A DNA stretch of 64,000 nucleotides from contig JARWKL010000004.1 of the NCBI GenBank assembly GCA_029961685.1, forward strand, positions 25,301,610 through 25,365,609, read 5' to 3'. The notes under the pieces were generated by a model. That model searched no databases and had not been told where the DNA came from. It was given only the letters and a program-made list of their open reading frames with translations. This document shows positions 25,141 through 39,500 of the stretch, one piece after another (position 1 is the first letter of the stretch; every line of letters starts with the position of its first letter). The position numbers and the translations under genes were made by a program. The stretch is from Aristolochia californica (Eukaryota > Streptophyta > Magnoliopsida > Piperales > Aristolochiaceae).

Positions 25141-28100
25141 GGTTGAACAAGTGGAATTTTCCCAAACTTGGATAACAAAACTTTAGTGTTCATTTGTGGT
25201 GTGTGAATAAATTTTCTTTACGTACATTTGTTATCACTTTAAATTCTTTCCATACATAAACTCTAAAATTTTCATTTTGTTGTGATCTATGTGCCTTTTA
25301 TATATTTTTTTGTTTACGAGAAGAAGGGAAAGAGAAAACTCAAGTTTTGATTTAAGAAAAAAGTATACATCTAAAATGAAAATGTACAATGCACAAATGT
25401 AGAGAGAGATAATTCCAGAAAGTGTCAGTAAGTTTTAGGGATTGTAAAGTCTTTTTAGTTTTTATATATCAGGTTCTGTAATCATCGGGAAAAGGTGGAG
25501 GCAGGGGATTTTAAACTGAGTCTTGACTCCCAATCCATAAGTCATTCCTTAAAAAAATATAGCTCGTTACGCTTGATAAATCACTTACAATCATCTATGA
25601 TCGTTAGGTCAACTTTTTGAAAATGGGAAAAATAATGGCTTGTTTGACTCAGGTAAATATCCCTCCGCACGTTCATTTGGGAATTTAATTTTATTCTATT
25701 TAAACGGTATGGATCCATAGGTCATTGGCATGTTTAACATGTTTCAAGCATTCATATCCATTTTTTAAAACATGTGTAGAAAAATATCTTTCTTATAAAA
25801 TTCCGATCTATTAGGGTTGAACTAGTGGAATTTCCCAAACTTGGATAACAAAATTTTTTTGTTCATTTGTGGTGTGTGAATAAATTTTCTTTACTTACAT
25901 TTGTTATTGCTTTAAATTCATTCCGTACATAAACTATAAAATTTTCATTTTGTTGTGATCTATTTGTCTTTTCTCTTTTTTTTTTTTTTTACGAGATGAA
26001 GGGAAAGTGAAAGCTGAAGTTTTTATTTAAGAAAAATGTATATCTAAAATGGAAATGCCAAATGCAAAAATGTAGAGAGAGATAATTCTAAAAAGTTTCA
26101 ATAATTTTTACGGATTGTAAACTCTTTTTAGTTTTTTTATATCAGGTTCTGCAATGGTTGGGAAAAGGGGAAGGCAGGGGATTTTTCATTGAGTGTTGAC
26201 TCCCAATCCACAAGTGATTCCTTACCAAAATAAAGTTCGTTACGCATGATAAATAACTTTAAATCATCTATAATCGTTAGGTCAGCTTTCGTAAATAGGC
26301 AAAATAATGGCTTATTCTACTCAGGTAAGTATCCCACTGCACGGTCACTTGGGAATTTAATATTATTCTCTTTAAAAGGTTTGGATCCATAGATCATTTG
26401 AATCTTTAACATGTTTCAAGCTTGCATATCCATTTTTTAAAACATGTATAGAAAAAGCTCTTTCTTATAAAATTTCGAGCTATTAGGGTCGAAATAGTGG
26501 AATTTCCAAAACTGGATAAGAAAACTTTTGTGTTCATTTGTGGTGAGTGAATAAATTTTCTTTACTGACATTTGTGATTGCTTTCAATTATTTCCATACA
26601 TAAACTCTAAAATTTTCATTTTGTTGCGATCTATTTGCCTTTTATGTCTTTTTTTGTTTACGAGATGAAGGCAAAGTGATAACTCAATTTTTTATTTAAG
26701 AAAAAAGTATACATCTAAAATGGAAATGCACAATGCACAAACGTAGAGAGAGATAATTCCAAAAAGTGTGTAATTTTTTTGGATTGTAAACACTTTTTAG
26801 CTTTTATATATCAGGTTCTGCAATCGTTGGGAAAAGGGAGAGGCTGGGGATTTTTAACTGAGTGTTGACTCCAAATCCATAAGTCATTCCTTACAAAAAT
26901 ATAGCCCTTTATGCATGATAAATCACTTTACAATCATCTATGATTGTTAGGTCAGCTTTTTGTAAATGGGCAAAATAATGGCTTGTTTGACTCGAGGAAA
27001 TATCCCACCGCACGTTGACTTTGGAATTTAATGTTATTCTCTTTTAAAGGTTTGGATCCATAGGTCATTTGCATCTTTAGCATGTTTCAAGCATGCATAT
27101 CCATTTTTTGAATCATATCTAAAAAATTATTTTCCTTATAAATATCTAAGCTGTTAGGATTGAACAAGTGGCATTTCCCAAACTTGGATAACAAAACTTT
27201 TGGGTTCATTTGTGGTGTGTGAATAAATTTTATTTACTTAAATTTTTTATTGCTTTAAATTCTTTCCATACATAAAATCTAAAATTTTCATTTTGTTGTG
27301 ATCTATTTTCCTTAATCTCTTTTTTTTTTTACGAGATGAAGGGAAAATGAAAACTCAAGTTTTAAATTAAGAAAAAAGTATACATCTCAAATGTAAATGC
27401 ACAATGCAAAAATGTAGAGAGAGATAATTCGAAAAAGTGTCTGTAATTTTTAGGGATTGTAAACTCTTTTTAGTTTTTATATATTAGGTTCAACAATCGT
27501 CAGAGAAGGGGGAGGTGGGGGAATTTTAACTGAGTGTTGAATCTCAATCCATAAGTCATTCCTTACAAAAATATAGTCCGTTATGTATGATAAATCACTT
27601 TACAATCCTCTATGATCGTTATTTCAACTTTTTGTAAATGGGTAAAATAATGTCTTGATTGACTCGAGTAAATATCCCATCGTACGTTCACCTGGGAATT
27701 TAATATTATTCACTTTAAATGATTTGGATCAATAGGTCATTTCCATATTAAACATGTTTCAAGCATGCATATCCATTTTTTAAAACATGAGAAGAAAAAT
27801 ATCTTTCTTATAAAATTCTGAGCTATTAGAGTTGAACAAATGGAATATACAAAACTTTTTTGTTCATTTGTGGTGTGTGAATAAATTTTCTTTACATGCA
27901 TTTTCTATCGCTTTAAATTCATTCCATACATGAATTCTCAAAATTTTCATTTTGTTGTGATCTATTTGCCATTTATATCCTTTTTTTGTTTACGAGATGA
28001 ACGGAAAGTGAGAACTCAAGTTTTTATTTAAGAAAAAAGTATACATCTAAAATGGAAATGTACAATGCACAAATGTAGAGAGAGATCATTCCAAAAAGTG

Positions 28101-28990
28101 TCTATAATTTTTGGGAATTGTAAACTCTTTTTAATGTTCATCTATTAGGTTCTGCAATCGTCGGTAAAAGGGGGAGGCGAGGGATTTTTAACTGAGTGTT
28201 GACTCCCAATCTTTAAGTCATTCCTTACAAAAATGTAGCCTGTTACGCATGATAAATCACTTTACAAGCACCAATGATCGTTAGGTTAACTTTTTGTAAA
28301 TGGGCAAAATAATGGTTTGTTTGACTTGGGTAAATATCCCACCGCACGTTTACTTGGGAATTTTATGTTATTCTCTTTAAAAGGTTTGGATCCATAGGTG
28401 ATTTGCATGTTTAACATGTTTCAAGCATGCATATCCATTTTTTAAAACCTGTGAAGAAAAAATGTTATAAAATTCCGAGCTATTAGGGTTGAACTAGTGG
28501 AATTTCCCAAACCTGGACAACAAAACTTTCGTGTTCAGTTGTGGTGTGTGAATAAATTTTCTTTACTTACATTTGTTATCGATTTAAATTCTTTCCATAC
28601 AAAAACCCTAAAATTTTCATTTTTTTGTGATCTATTTGCCTTTTATATCTTTTTTTGTTTATTAGATGAAGGGAAAGTGAAAACTCAATTTTTGATTTAA
28701 GAAAAAAGTATAGATCTAAAATGGCAATTCACATTGCACAAATGTTGAGAGATATAATTCCATAAAGTCTCTGTAATTTTTAGGGATTATAAACTCTTTT
28801 TAGTTTTTATATATCTAGTTCTGCAATCGTCGGGAAAAGGGGGAGGTAGGGGATTTTTAACTGAGTGTTGACTCCCAATCCATAAGTCATTCCTTACAAA
28901 AATATAGCCCGTTACGCATGATAAATCACTTTAAAATCATCTATGATCGTTAGGTCTGCTTTTTGTAAACGGGCCAAATAATGGCTTGTT
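25141..28990 (+). repeat. Duplicated satellite block A' (second copy)
   Basis: Anchors are at 25,711, 26,383, 27,054, 27,726 (GGATCA) and 28,388. This is the second copy of 627-4489, with the same order of monomers and the same private variants. The left edge is near 25,141: upstream of it the two copies share only ordinary monomer similarity. At its right edge the sequence passes into 28,991-29,160, which matches 5706-5880 of the first copy instead of the bases after 4489. Confidence 0.93.
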
Positions 28991-29160
28991 GGACTCAGGT
29001 AAATATCCCACCGCACGTTCACTTGGGAATTTAATGTTATTTGCTTTAAGGTTTGGATCCATAGGTCATTTCCATTTTTTAACCTGTTCAAGCATGCATA
29101 TCCATTTTTTAAAACATGTGTAGAAAAATCTCTTCCTTATAAAATTTTGAGCTATTAGGG
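28991..29160 (+). repeat. Bridge between A' and B'
   Basis: The anchor is at 29,055. These 170 bp match 5706-5880 of the first copy (TTGGACTCAGG, ATTTGCTTTAAGG and AACCTGTTCAAGC against AACTTGTTCAAGC). A' and B' are therefore joined here, where the first copy has 4490-5705 and 5881-12,600 in addition. In the first copy, 5881 onwards diverges (CCCAAGCTTGCATAAC). In the second, the text continues as the counterpart of 12,601 (GGAGTTTCCC). Confidence 0.85.
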
Positions 29161-32100
29161 TTGAACTAGTGGAGTTTCCCAAACTTGAATAACAAAACTT
29201 TTGTGTTCATTTGTGGTGTTTGAATAAATTTTCTTTACTTAAATTTGTTATTGCTTTAAATTCTTTCCATACATAAACTCTAAAATTTTCAATTTGTTGT
29301 GATCTTTTTGCCTTTTATCACTTTTTTTGTTTACGGGATGAAGGGAAAATGAAAACTCAGTTTTGATTTAAGAAAAAAGTACAGATCTAAAATGGAAATA
29401 CAAAATGCACAAATGTAGAGAGAGATGATTCCAAAAAGTGTCTATAATTTTTGGGGATTGTAAACTCTTTTTAGTTTTTAGATATTTTGTTCAGTAATCG
29501 TCGGGAAAAGGGGGAGGCGGGGGATTTTTAACTGAGTGTTGACTCCCAATCCATAAGTCATTCCTTAAAAAATATAGCCATTTACACATGATCAATCAGT
29601 TTACAATCATCTATGATCGTTACGTCAGTTTTTTGTAAATGGGCAAAATAATGGCTTGTTTGACTCGTGTAAATATCTTACCGCACGTTCACTTGAGGAT
29701 TTAATGTTATTCTCTTTAAAAGATTTGGATCCATACGTCATTTGCATCTTTAACATGTTTCGAGCAGGCATATCGATTTTTTAAAACATGTGTAGAAAAA
29801 TCTCTCTTATAAAATTTCGAGCTATTAGGGTTGAACTAGTGGAATTTCCCAAGCTTGGATAACAAAACTTTTGTGTTCATTTGTGGTGTGGGAATAAATT
29901 TTCTTTACTTACATTTTTTATTGCTTTAAATTCTTTCCATACATAAACTCTAAAATTTTCATTTTGTTGTGATCTATTTGCCTTGTTTGTCTTTTTTAGT
30001 TAACGAGATGAAGGGAAAAGGAAAACACAAGTTTCGATTTAAGAAAAATTTATACATCTAAAATGGAAATGCACAATCCACATATCTAGAGAGAGATAAT
30101 TCCAAAAAGTGTCTGTAATTTTTAGGGAATATAAACTATTTTTAGTTTTTATATATCAGGTTCTGCAATCGTGAGGAAAAGGGGGAGGCAGGGATTTTTA
30201 ACTGAGTGTTGACACCCAATCCATAAGTCATTCCTTACAAAAATATAGCCCGTTACGGATGATAAATCATATTACAATTATCTATGATCGTTTGGTCAGC
30301 TTTTTGTAAATGGGCAAAATAATGGCTTGTTTGACTTTTGTAGATATCCCACTGCACATTCACTTGGGAATTTTATTCTCTTTGAAAGATTTGGATCCAT
30401 TGTTCATTTGCATCTTTAACATGTTTCTAACATGAAAATTTATTTTTTAAAACATGTGCAGAAAAACCTTTTTTTTTATAAAATTCCGAGCTATTAGGGT
30501 TGAACTAGTGGAATATCACAAGCTTGGATAACAAAACTTTTGTGTTCATTTGTGGTGTGCAAATAAATTTTCTTTACTAACATTTCTTATTGCTTTAAAT
30601 TATTTTCATACATAAACTCTAAAATTTTCATTTTGTTGTGAACTATTTTCCTTTTCTCTCTTTTTTTTTTTTACGAGATGAAGGGAAAGTAAAAACTCAA
30701 GTTTTTATTTAAGAAAAAGTACACATCTTAAAAGGAAATGCACAATGCACAAATGTAGAGAGAGATAATTCCAAAAAGTGTCTGTAATTTTTAGGGATTG
30801 TAAACTCTTTTTATTTTTTATATATCAAACTCTGCAATGGTCGGGAAAAGGGGGAGGCAGGGGATTTTTAACTGAGTGTTGACTCCCAATCCATAAGTCA
30901 TTCCTTACAAGAATATGGCACATTACGCATGATAAATCACTTACAATCATCTATGATGGTTAGGTCAACTTGTTGTACATGAGAAAAATAATGGCTTGTT
31001 TGACTCAGGTTCACTTGGGAATTTAATGTTATTCTCTTTAAATGGTTTGGACCCAAAGGTCATTTGCAGCTTTAACATGTTTCAAGCATGCATATCCTTT
31101 TTTTTAAACATGTGTAGAAAAATCTCTTTCTTATCAAATTCCGAGCTATTAGGGTTGAACGAGTGGAATTTTCCAAACTTGGATAACAAAAATTGTGTGT
31201 TCATTTTAGGTTTGTGAATAAATTTTCTTTACTTACTTTTGTCAATGCTTTAAATTTTTCCATACATTAACTCTAAAATTTTCATTTTGTTGTGATTTGT
31301 TTGCCTTTTCTCTCTTTTTTTCCACGAGATGAAGGGAAAATGAAAACTCAAGTTTTTATTTAAGAAAAATGTATATATCTAAAATGGAAATGCCCAATTC
31401 ACAAATGTAGAGAGAGATAATTCTAAAAATTTTTCGTAATTTTTAGGGATTTTAAACTCTTTTTAGTTTTTTTATATCAGGTTCTGCAATCGTCAAGAAA
31501 AGGGGGAGGCATGGGATTTTTTACTGAGAGTTCACACCCAATCCAATAGTCATTCCTTACAAAAATATAGGCCATTTATACATGATAAATCACTTTACAA
31601 TCGTCTACGATCGTTATGTCATCTTATTGTAAATGGGCAAAATAATGGATTGTTTGACTCGGGTAAATATCCTACCGCAAGTGCACTTGTGAATTTAAAG
31701 TTATTCTGTTTAAAAGGTTTGGATCCATTGGTCATTTTCATGTTTAACATGTTTCCAGCATGCAAATCCGTTTTTTAAAACATGTGTAGAAAAATCTCTT
31801 TCTTATAAAATTCCGAGCTATTAGGGTAGAACTAGTAGAATTTCCCAAACTTAGATAATAAAACTTTTGTGTTCATTTATTATTGCTTTAAATTTTTTCT
31901 ATACATAAACTCTAAAATTTTCATTTTGCTGTGATCTATTTGCCTTTTATATCTTTTTTTGTTTACAAGATGAAGGGAAAGTGAAAACTCAAGTTTTGAT
32001 TTAAGAAAAAAGTATACATCTAAAACGGAAATGCACAATACACAAATGTTGAGAGAGCTAATTCCAACAAGTGTCTGTAATTTTTAGGGATTGTAAACTC

Positions 32101-35100
32101 TTTTTAGTTTTTATATTTTAGGTACTGCAATCGTCGGGAAAAGGGGGTGGCGGAGGATTTTTAACTGAGTGTTGACTCCTAGTCCATAAGTCATTCCTTA
32201 CAAAAATATAGCCTGTTGCGTATGATAAATTACTTTAAGATCCTCTATGATCGTTAGGTCAACTTTTTGAAAATGGGCAAACTACTGGCTTGTTTGACTA
32301 GGGTAAATATCCCACCGCACGTTCACTTGGGAATTTAATGTTATTCTCTTTAAAAGGTTTGGATCCATAAGTCATTTGCATCTTTATCATGTTTCAAGCA
32401 TGCATATCCATTTTTTAAAACATGTGTAGAAAAATCTCTTTCTTATAAAATTCAGATCTATTAGGGTTGAACTAGTAGAATTTCCAAAACTGGATAACAA
32501 AACTTTTGTGTTCATTTTTGGTGAGTGAATAAATTTTATTTACTTACATTTGTTATTGTTTTAAATTATTTCATTACATAAACTCTAAAATTTTCATTTT
32601 ATTGTGATCTATTTGCTTTTTTTCTCTTTTTTATTTTACGAGATGAAGGGAAAGTGAAAACTCAAGTTTTGATTTTAGAAAAAAGTATACATCAAAAATG
32701 GAAATTCACAATGTACAAAAGTTGAGAAAGATAATTCCAAAAAGTGTCTGTAATTTTTAGGGATTGCAAACTCTTTTTGTTTTTATACATTCGGTTCTGC
32801 AATCGGTTGCAAAAGTTGGAGGCAGGGGATTTTTTACTGAGTGTTGACTCCAAATCCATAAGTCATTCCTGGCAAAAATATAGCCCGTTATGCATGATAA
32901 ATCAGTTTACAATCATCTATGATCGTTAGGTCAGCTCTTTGTAAATGGGAAAAATAATGGCTTGTTTAACTCGGGTAAATATCCCACCGCATAGGTCATT
33001 TTCATGTTTAACAAGTTTCCAGCATGCATATCCATTTTTTAAAACATGTGTAGAAAAATCTCTTTCTTATAAAATTCTGAGCTATTAAGGTAAAGTAGTG
33101 GAATTTCCAAAACTTGGATTAAAAAACTTTTGTGTTCATTTGTGGTCTGTGAATAAATTATATTTACTTACATTTGTTATCGCTTTAAATTCTTTCCATA
33201 CATAAACTTTAAAATTTTCATTTTGTTATTATCTATTAGCCATTTATATCTTTTTTTGTTTACGAGATGAATGGAAAGTGAAAACTCAAGTTCTGATTTA
33301 AGAAAAAAGTATACATCTAAAATGGAAATGCACAATACACAAATGTAGAGAGAGATATTCCAAAAAAGTGTCTGTAATTTTTAGGGATTTTAAACTCTTT
33401 TTAGTTTTTATATTTCAAGTATTGCAATCATCGGGAAAAGGGGGAGGCGGAGAATTTTGAACTGAGTGTTGACTCCCAATCTATAAGTCATTCCTTACAA
33501 AAAAATAGCCCGTTACGCAAGATAAATCATTTTAAAATCATCTATGATCGTTAGGTTAACTTTTTGTAAACGGGCGAAATAATGGTATGTTTTACTCGGG
33601 TAAATATCCCATTGCACGTTCACTTGGGAATTTAATGTTGTTCTCTTTAAAAGGTTCGGATCCATAAGTCATTTGCATCTTTAACATGTTTCAAGCATGC
33701 ATATCCATTTTTTAAAACATGTGTAGAAAAATCTCTTTCTAATAAAATTCCGAGCTATTTGGATTTAACTAGTGGAATTTCCAAAAATTGGATAACAAAA
33801 CTTTTGTGTTAATTTAAATTTTCTTCACTTACATTTGTTATTGCTTTAAATTATTTCCATACATAAACTCTAAAATTTTCATTTTGTTGTGATTTATATG
33901 CCTTTTATCTCTTTTTTTGTTTACGAGATGAAGGGAAAGTGAAAACTCAAGTTTTTATTAAAGAAAAAAGTATACATCTAAAATGGAAATGCACAATGCC
34001 CAAATGTTGAGAGAAATAATTCCGAAAAGTGTCTTTAATTTTTAGGGATTGTGAACTCTTTTTAGTTTTTATATATAAGGTTTTGAAAATGTCAGGAAAA
34101 GGCGAAGGTGGGGGATTTTTAACTGAGTATTGACTCCCAATCCATAAGTCATTCCTTAACATAATATAGCCCGTTATGCATGATAAATCACTTTACAATC
34201 ATCTATGATTGTTAGGTCAACTTTTTGAAAATAGGCAAAATAATCACTTGTTTGACTCATAAAATTATCCAACCGCACGTTCACTTGGGATTTTAATGTT
34301 ATTCTCATTAAAAGGTTTGGATCCATAGGTCATTTGCATCTTTAACATGTTTCAAGCATCCATATCCATTTTTTAAAACATGTGTAGAAAAATCTCATTC
34401 TTATAAAATTCCAAGCTATAACGGTTGAACTAGTGGAATTTTCCTAAACATAGATAACAAAACTTTTGTGTACATTTGTGGTATGTGAATAAATTTTCTT
34501 TACTTAAATTTGTCATTTCTTTAAATTCATTCAACACATCAACTCTAAAATTTTCATTTTGTTGTGATCTATTTGTCTTTTATCTCTTTTTTGTTTTACG
34601 ATATAAAGGTAAACTGAAAAATCTAGTTTGATTTAAGAAAAAAGTATACATCTAAAATGGAAATGCACAATGCACAAATGTAGAGAGCGATAATTCCAAA
34701 AAGTGTCTATAATTTTTAGAGATTGTAATTTTTTTTTTTATATATCAGTTTATGCAATCGTCAAGAAAAGGGGGTGGCAGGGGATTTTTAACTATGTATT
34801 GACTCCCAATCCATATGTCATTCCTTAAAAAAAAATGGACCTTTACGCATTATAATTTACTTTTCAATCATCTATGATCGTTAGGTCATCTTTTGTAAAT
34901 GGGCAAAATAATGGCTTGTTTGACTCAGGTAAATATCCGATCGCAAAGTCCCTTCGGAATTTAATGTTATTCTGTTTAAAAGGTTTGGATCCAAAGGTCA
35001 TTTGCATCTTTAACATGTTTCAAGAATGCATATCCATTTTTTAAAACATGTGTAGAAAAATCTCTTTCTTATAACATTCCAAGCTATTAGAGTTGAACTA

Positions 35101-35915
35101 GTAGAATTTAGGGTGTAGGGTTTAGGGTCGATCAATTTTTGTGTTCATTTGTGGTGTGTCACTAAATTTTCGTTACTTACATTTTTATTGCTTTAAATTC
35201 TTTCCATACATAAACTCTAAAATTTTAATTTTGTTGAGATCTATTTGCCTTTTATCTCTTTTTTTGTTTACAAGATGATGGGCAAGAGAAAACTCAAGTT
35301 TTGATTTAAGAAAAAAGTATTCAGCTAAAATTAAAATGGAGAATGCGCAAATGTAGAGAGATAATTCAAAAAGTGTCCGTAATTTTTTGAGATTGTAAAC
35401 TCTTTTTAGTTTTTATATATCAAGTTCTACAATGGTCAGGAAAATGGGGAGGCAGGGGATTTTTAACTAAGTGTTGACTCCCAATCCATAAGTCATTCCT
35501 TAAAAAAATATAGCCGATTACACATGATAAATCACTTTACAATCGTCTAAGATCGTTATGTCAACTTTTTGTAAATGGGCAAAATAATGGCTTGTTTGAC
35601 TTCGGTAAATATCACACTGCACGTTCACTTCGGATTTTAATGTTATTCACTTTAAAATGTTTGGATCCATAGGTCATTTGCATTTTTAACATGTTTCAAG
35701 CATGCATATCCATTTTTTAAAACATGCGTAGAAAAATTTCTTTCTTATAAAGTTCCGAGCTATTAGGGTTGAACTAGTGGAATTTCCCTAACTTGGATAA
35801 AAAAACTTTTGTGTTAATTGTTGGTGTGTGAATAAATTTTCTTTACATACATTATTTATTGCTTTAAATTCTTTCTACACATAAACTCTAAATTTTTATT
35901 TTGTTGTGATCTATT
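29161..35915 (+). repeat. Duplicated satellite block B' (second copy)
   Basis: Anchors are at 29,727, 30,393, 31,049 (GGACCC), 31,721, 32,361, 33,658, 34,319, 34,987 and 35,663. One anchor near 32,990 is deleted. Each anchor sits 16,566-16,573 bp right of its partner in block B. The match fades at the end, near ATTATTTATTGC (35,850) and the following 70 bp, after which 35,920 onwards no longer follows 19,346 onwards. Confidence 0.95.
35107..35127 (+). repeat. Three plant-type telomere heptads inside a monomer (copy 2)
   Basis: The same patch occurs in block B': TTTAGGG (35,107-35,113), TGTAGGG (35,114-35,120) and TTTAGGG (35,121-35,127), followed by TCGATCAATTTTTGTG. It was copied along with the block and so predates the duplication. 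No other monomer in the window has it. Confidence 0.8.
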
Positions 35916-36119
35916 TGCCTTTTATCTATTTTTTTGTTTATGAGATGAAGCGAAAGTGAAAGCACTTGTTTTGATTTAAAAAAAAATTATACATCAATGC
36001 ACAGTGCACAAATGAAGAGAGAGATAATTCCAAAAAGTGTCTCTAATTTTTAGGGATTTAAACTCCTTCTAGTTTTTATTTATCAGGTTCTGAAATCGTC
36101 AGGAAAAGGGTGAGGCTGG

Positions 36120-36430
36120 GGAATTTTAACTGAGTGTTGACTCCCAATCATTAAGTCATTCCTTAAAATAATATACCCCGTTACGCAAGATAAATCACTT
36201 TACAATATTCTATGATTGTTAGGACAATTTTTTTAAATGGGAAAAATACTGGCTTGTTTGACTTGGGTAAATATCCCACCACACGTTCACTTGGGAATTT
36301 AACGTTATTCACTTTAAAAGATTTGGATCCATAGGTCATTTACATCTTTAACATGTTTCAAGCATGCATATCCATTTTTCAAAACATGTGGAGAAAAGAC
36401 TCTTTCTTATAATTTCGAGCTTTTAGGATT
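36120..36430 (+). repeat. Satellite segment paralogous to 12,290-12,600
   Basis: It shares CAATCATTAAGTCATTCC, ATACCCCGTTACG, CAATATTCTATGATTGTTAGGA, CATTTACATC and GGAGAAAAGA with 12,290-12,600. In the first copy this type sits just before block B. Here it sits just after block B'. This suggests an older higher-order order in which B-type blocks followed each other. Confidence 0.82.
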
Positions 36431-36539
36431 GAACTAGTGGAATTTCCCAAACTTGGACAACAAAACTTATGTGTTCATTTTTGGTGTGTGAATAAATTTT
36501 CTTTACTTACATTTGTTATTGCTTTAAATTCTTTCCATA

Positions 36540-36587
36540 CATAAACTCTAAAATTTTCATTTTCATAAACTCTAAAATTTTCATTTT
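36540..36587 (+). repeat. 24-bp tandem duplication
   Basis: The unit starting CATAACTC-like text (CATAAACTCTAAAATTTTC plus ATTTT) is present at 36,540-36,563 and again, identically, at 36,564-36,587. It makes this monomer 698 bp long (36,325 to 37,023). Confidence 0.95.
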
Positions 36588-39500
36588 GTTGTGATCTATT
36601 TGCCTTTTATCTCTTTTTTTCATTTTTACAAGATGAAGGGAAAGTGAAAACTCAAGTTTTTATTTAAAAAAAAAGTATACATCTAAAATGGAAATTAACA
36701 ATGCACAAAAGTAGAGAGAGATAATTCCAAAAAGTGACTGTAGTTTTTAGGGATTGCAAAATTTTTTTTGTTTTTATATATTAGGTTCTATAATTTTTGG
36801 GAAAAGGGGTGGCGGGGGATTTTTAACTGAGTGTGGAATCCCAATCCATAAGTCATTCCTTACAAAAATATAGCCCGTTACGCATGATAAATCACTTTAC
36901 AATCATCTATGATCGTTAGTTCAGCTTTTTTTAAATGGGCAAAATAATGGCTTGTTTGACTTGGGTATATATCCCGCCACACGTTCACTTGGGAATTTAA
37001 TGTTATTCTCTTTAAAAGGTTTGGAATCATAGGTAATTTGCATCTTTAACAAGTTTCAAGCATGGATATCCATTTTTTAAAACATGCGTTGAAAATTCTC
37101 TTTCTAATAAAATTTCGAGCTATTAGGGTTGAACTAGTGGAATTTCCCAAACTTGGTTAGCAAAACTTTTGTGTTCATTTGTGGTGTGTGAATAAATTTT
37201 CTTTACTTAAATTTGTTATTGCTTTAAATTCTTCCCATACATAAACTCTAAAATTGTCATTTTGTTGTGATCTATTTGCCTTTTGTTTACGAGATGATGG
37301 GAAAGTGAAAACTCAAGTTTTGATTTAAGAAAATAGTATCCATCTAAAATGGAAATGCACAATGCACAAATGTAGTGAGAGATAATTCCAAAAAGTGTCT
37401 ATAATTTTTAGGGATTGTAAAGTCTTTTTAGTTTTTATACATCTGGTTCTGCAATCGTCGAGAAAAGGGGGAGGCGGGGGATTTTTAACTAAGTGTTGAC
37501 TCCCAATACATAAGTCATTCCTTACAAAAATATTGCCCGTTACGCATGATAAATCACTTTACAATCATTTACGATCGTTTGGTCATCTTTTTGTAAATGG
37601 GCAAAATAAAGGCTTGTTTGACTTGGTAAATATCCCACCGGACCCTCACATGGGAATTTAAGTTATTCTCTTTAAAAGGTTTGGATCCATAGGACATTTG
37701 CATCTTTAACATCTTACAAGCATGCATATCCATTTTTTAAAACATGCGAATGTAAATCTATTTCTTATAAAATTCCGAGCTATTTGGGGGTAGCTTGTGG
37801 AATTTTCAAAACTTGGACAACAAAACTTTTGTGTTTATTTGTGGTGTGTCAATAAATTATCTTTACTTACATTTTTTATTGCTTTAAATTATTTCCATAC
37901 ATAAATTCTAAAATTTTAATTTTGTTGTGATCTATTTGCTTTTTCTCTTTTTTTTTTGTTTACGAGGTGAAGGGAAAACGAAAACACAAGTTTTGATTTA
38001 AGGAAAATTTTTGCATCTAAAATGGAAGTGCACAATGCACAAATGTAGAGAGAGATAATTCAAAAAAATGTCTATAATTTTTAGGGATTTTAAATTCATT
38101 TTAGTTTTTAATTTTAGGTTCTGCAATCGTCGGGAAAAGGGGGAGGTGGGAGATTTTTAACTGAGTGTTGACTCCCAATCCATAAGTCATTCTTTAAAAA
38201 AATATAGCCCATCTTGCGTGATAAATCACTTGACAATCATCTATGATCGTTAGGTCAGCTTTTTGTAAATGGGCAAAATAATGGCTTGTTTGACTCGGGT
38301 AAATATCTCACCGCACGTTCACTTGGGAATTTAATGTTAATCTCTTTAAAAGGTTTGGATCCATAGGTCATTTGCATCTTTAACATGTTCCAAGCATGTA
38401 TATCCATTTTTTAAAACATGTGTAAAAAAATATCATTCTGATAAAATTCTGGGCTACTACGGTTGAACTAGTAGAATTTCCCAAACTTCGATAATAAAAA
38501 TTTTGTGTTCATTTGTGGTGTGTGAATAAATTTTATTTAGATACATTTTTGTTGCTTGATATTCTTTCCTAACTTAAACTATAAAATTTTCTTTTTGTTG
38601 TAAACTATTTGCCTTGTATCAATTTTTTTGGTTACGAGATGAAGGGAAAGTGAAAACTCAAGTTTTGATTTAAGAAAAAAATAAACTTCTAAAATGGAAA
38701 TGCATAATGCACAAATTTAGAGAGAGATAATTCAAAAAAGTGTCTGTAATTTTTTGGGATTGTAAACTTTTTTTAGTTTTTATATAGAAGGTTCTGCAAT
38801 ATGGGGAAAAGGGGGAGGTGGGGGATTTTTAACTCAGTGTTGACTTCCAATGCATAAGTCATTCCTTACAAAAATCTTGCCTGTTATGCGTGATAAATCA
38901 CTTTACAATCATCTATAATCTTTAGGTTAGCTTTTTGTAAATGGGCAAAATAATGGCTTGTTTGACTCGGGTAAATATCCCACCGCACGTTCACTTGGGA
39001 ATTTAATATTATTCTCTTTAAAAGGTTTGGATAAATAGGTTATTTGAATCTTTAACACATTCCAAGCATGCATATCCATTTTTTAAAACATGCGTAAAAA
39101 AATCTCTTTCTTATAAAATTCTGAGCTATCAGGGTGGAACTAGTGGAATTTCCCAAACTTGGATAATAACCATTGTGTTCCTTTGTGGTGTGTGAATAAA
39201 TTTTCTTTACTTACCTTTGTTATTGCTTTAAATTCTTTCCATAGATAAACTTCAAAATTTTCATTTTGTTGTGATCTATTTGCCTTTTATCTCTTTTTTT
39301 GTTTACGAGATGAAGAGAAAGTGAAACTTCAAGTTTTGATTTGAGAAAAAATTTTACAGCTAAAACGGAAATGCACAATGAAAAAAATTTAGAGAGAGAT
39401 AATTCCAAAAAGTGTCTATAATTTTTAGGGATTGTATACTCTTTTTAGTTTTTATATATCAGGTTCTGTAATCGTCGTGAAAAGGGGGAGGCGGGGATTT

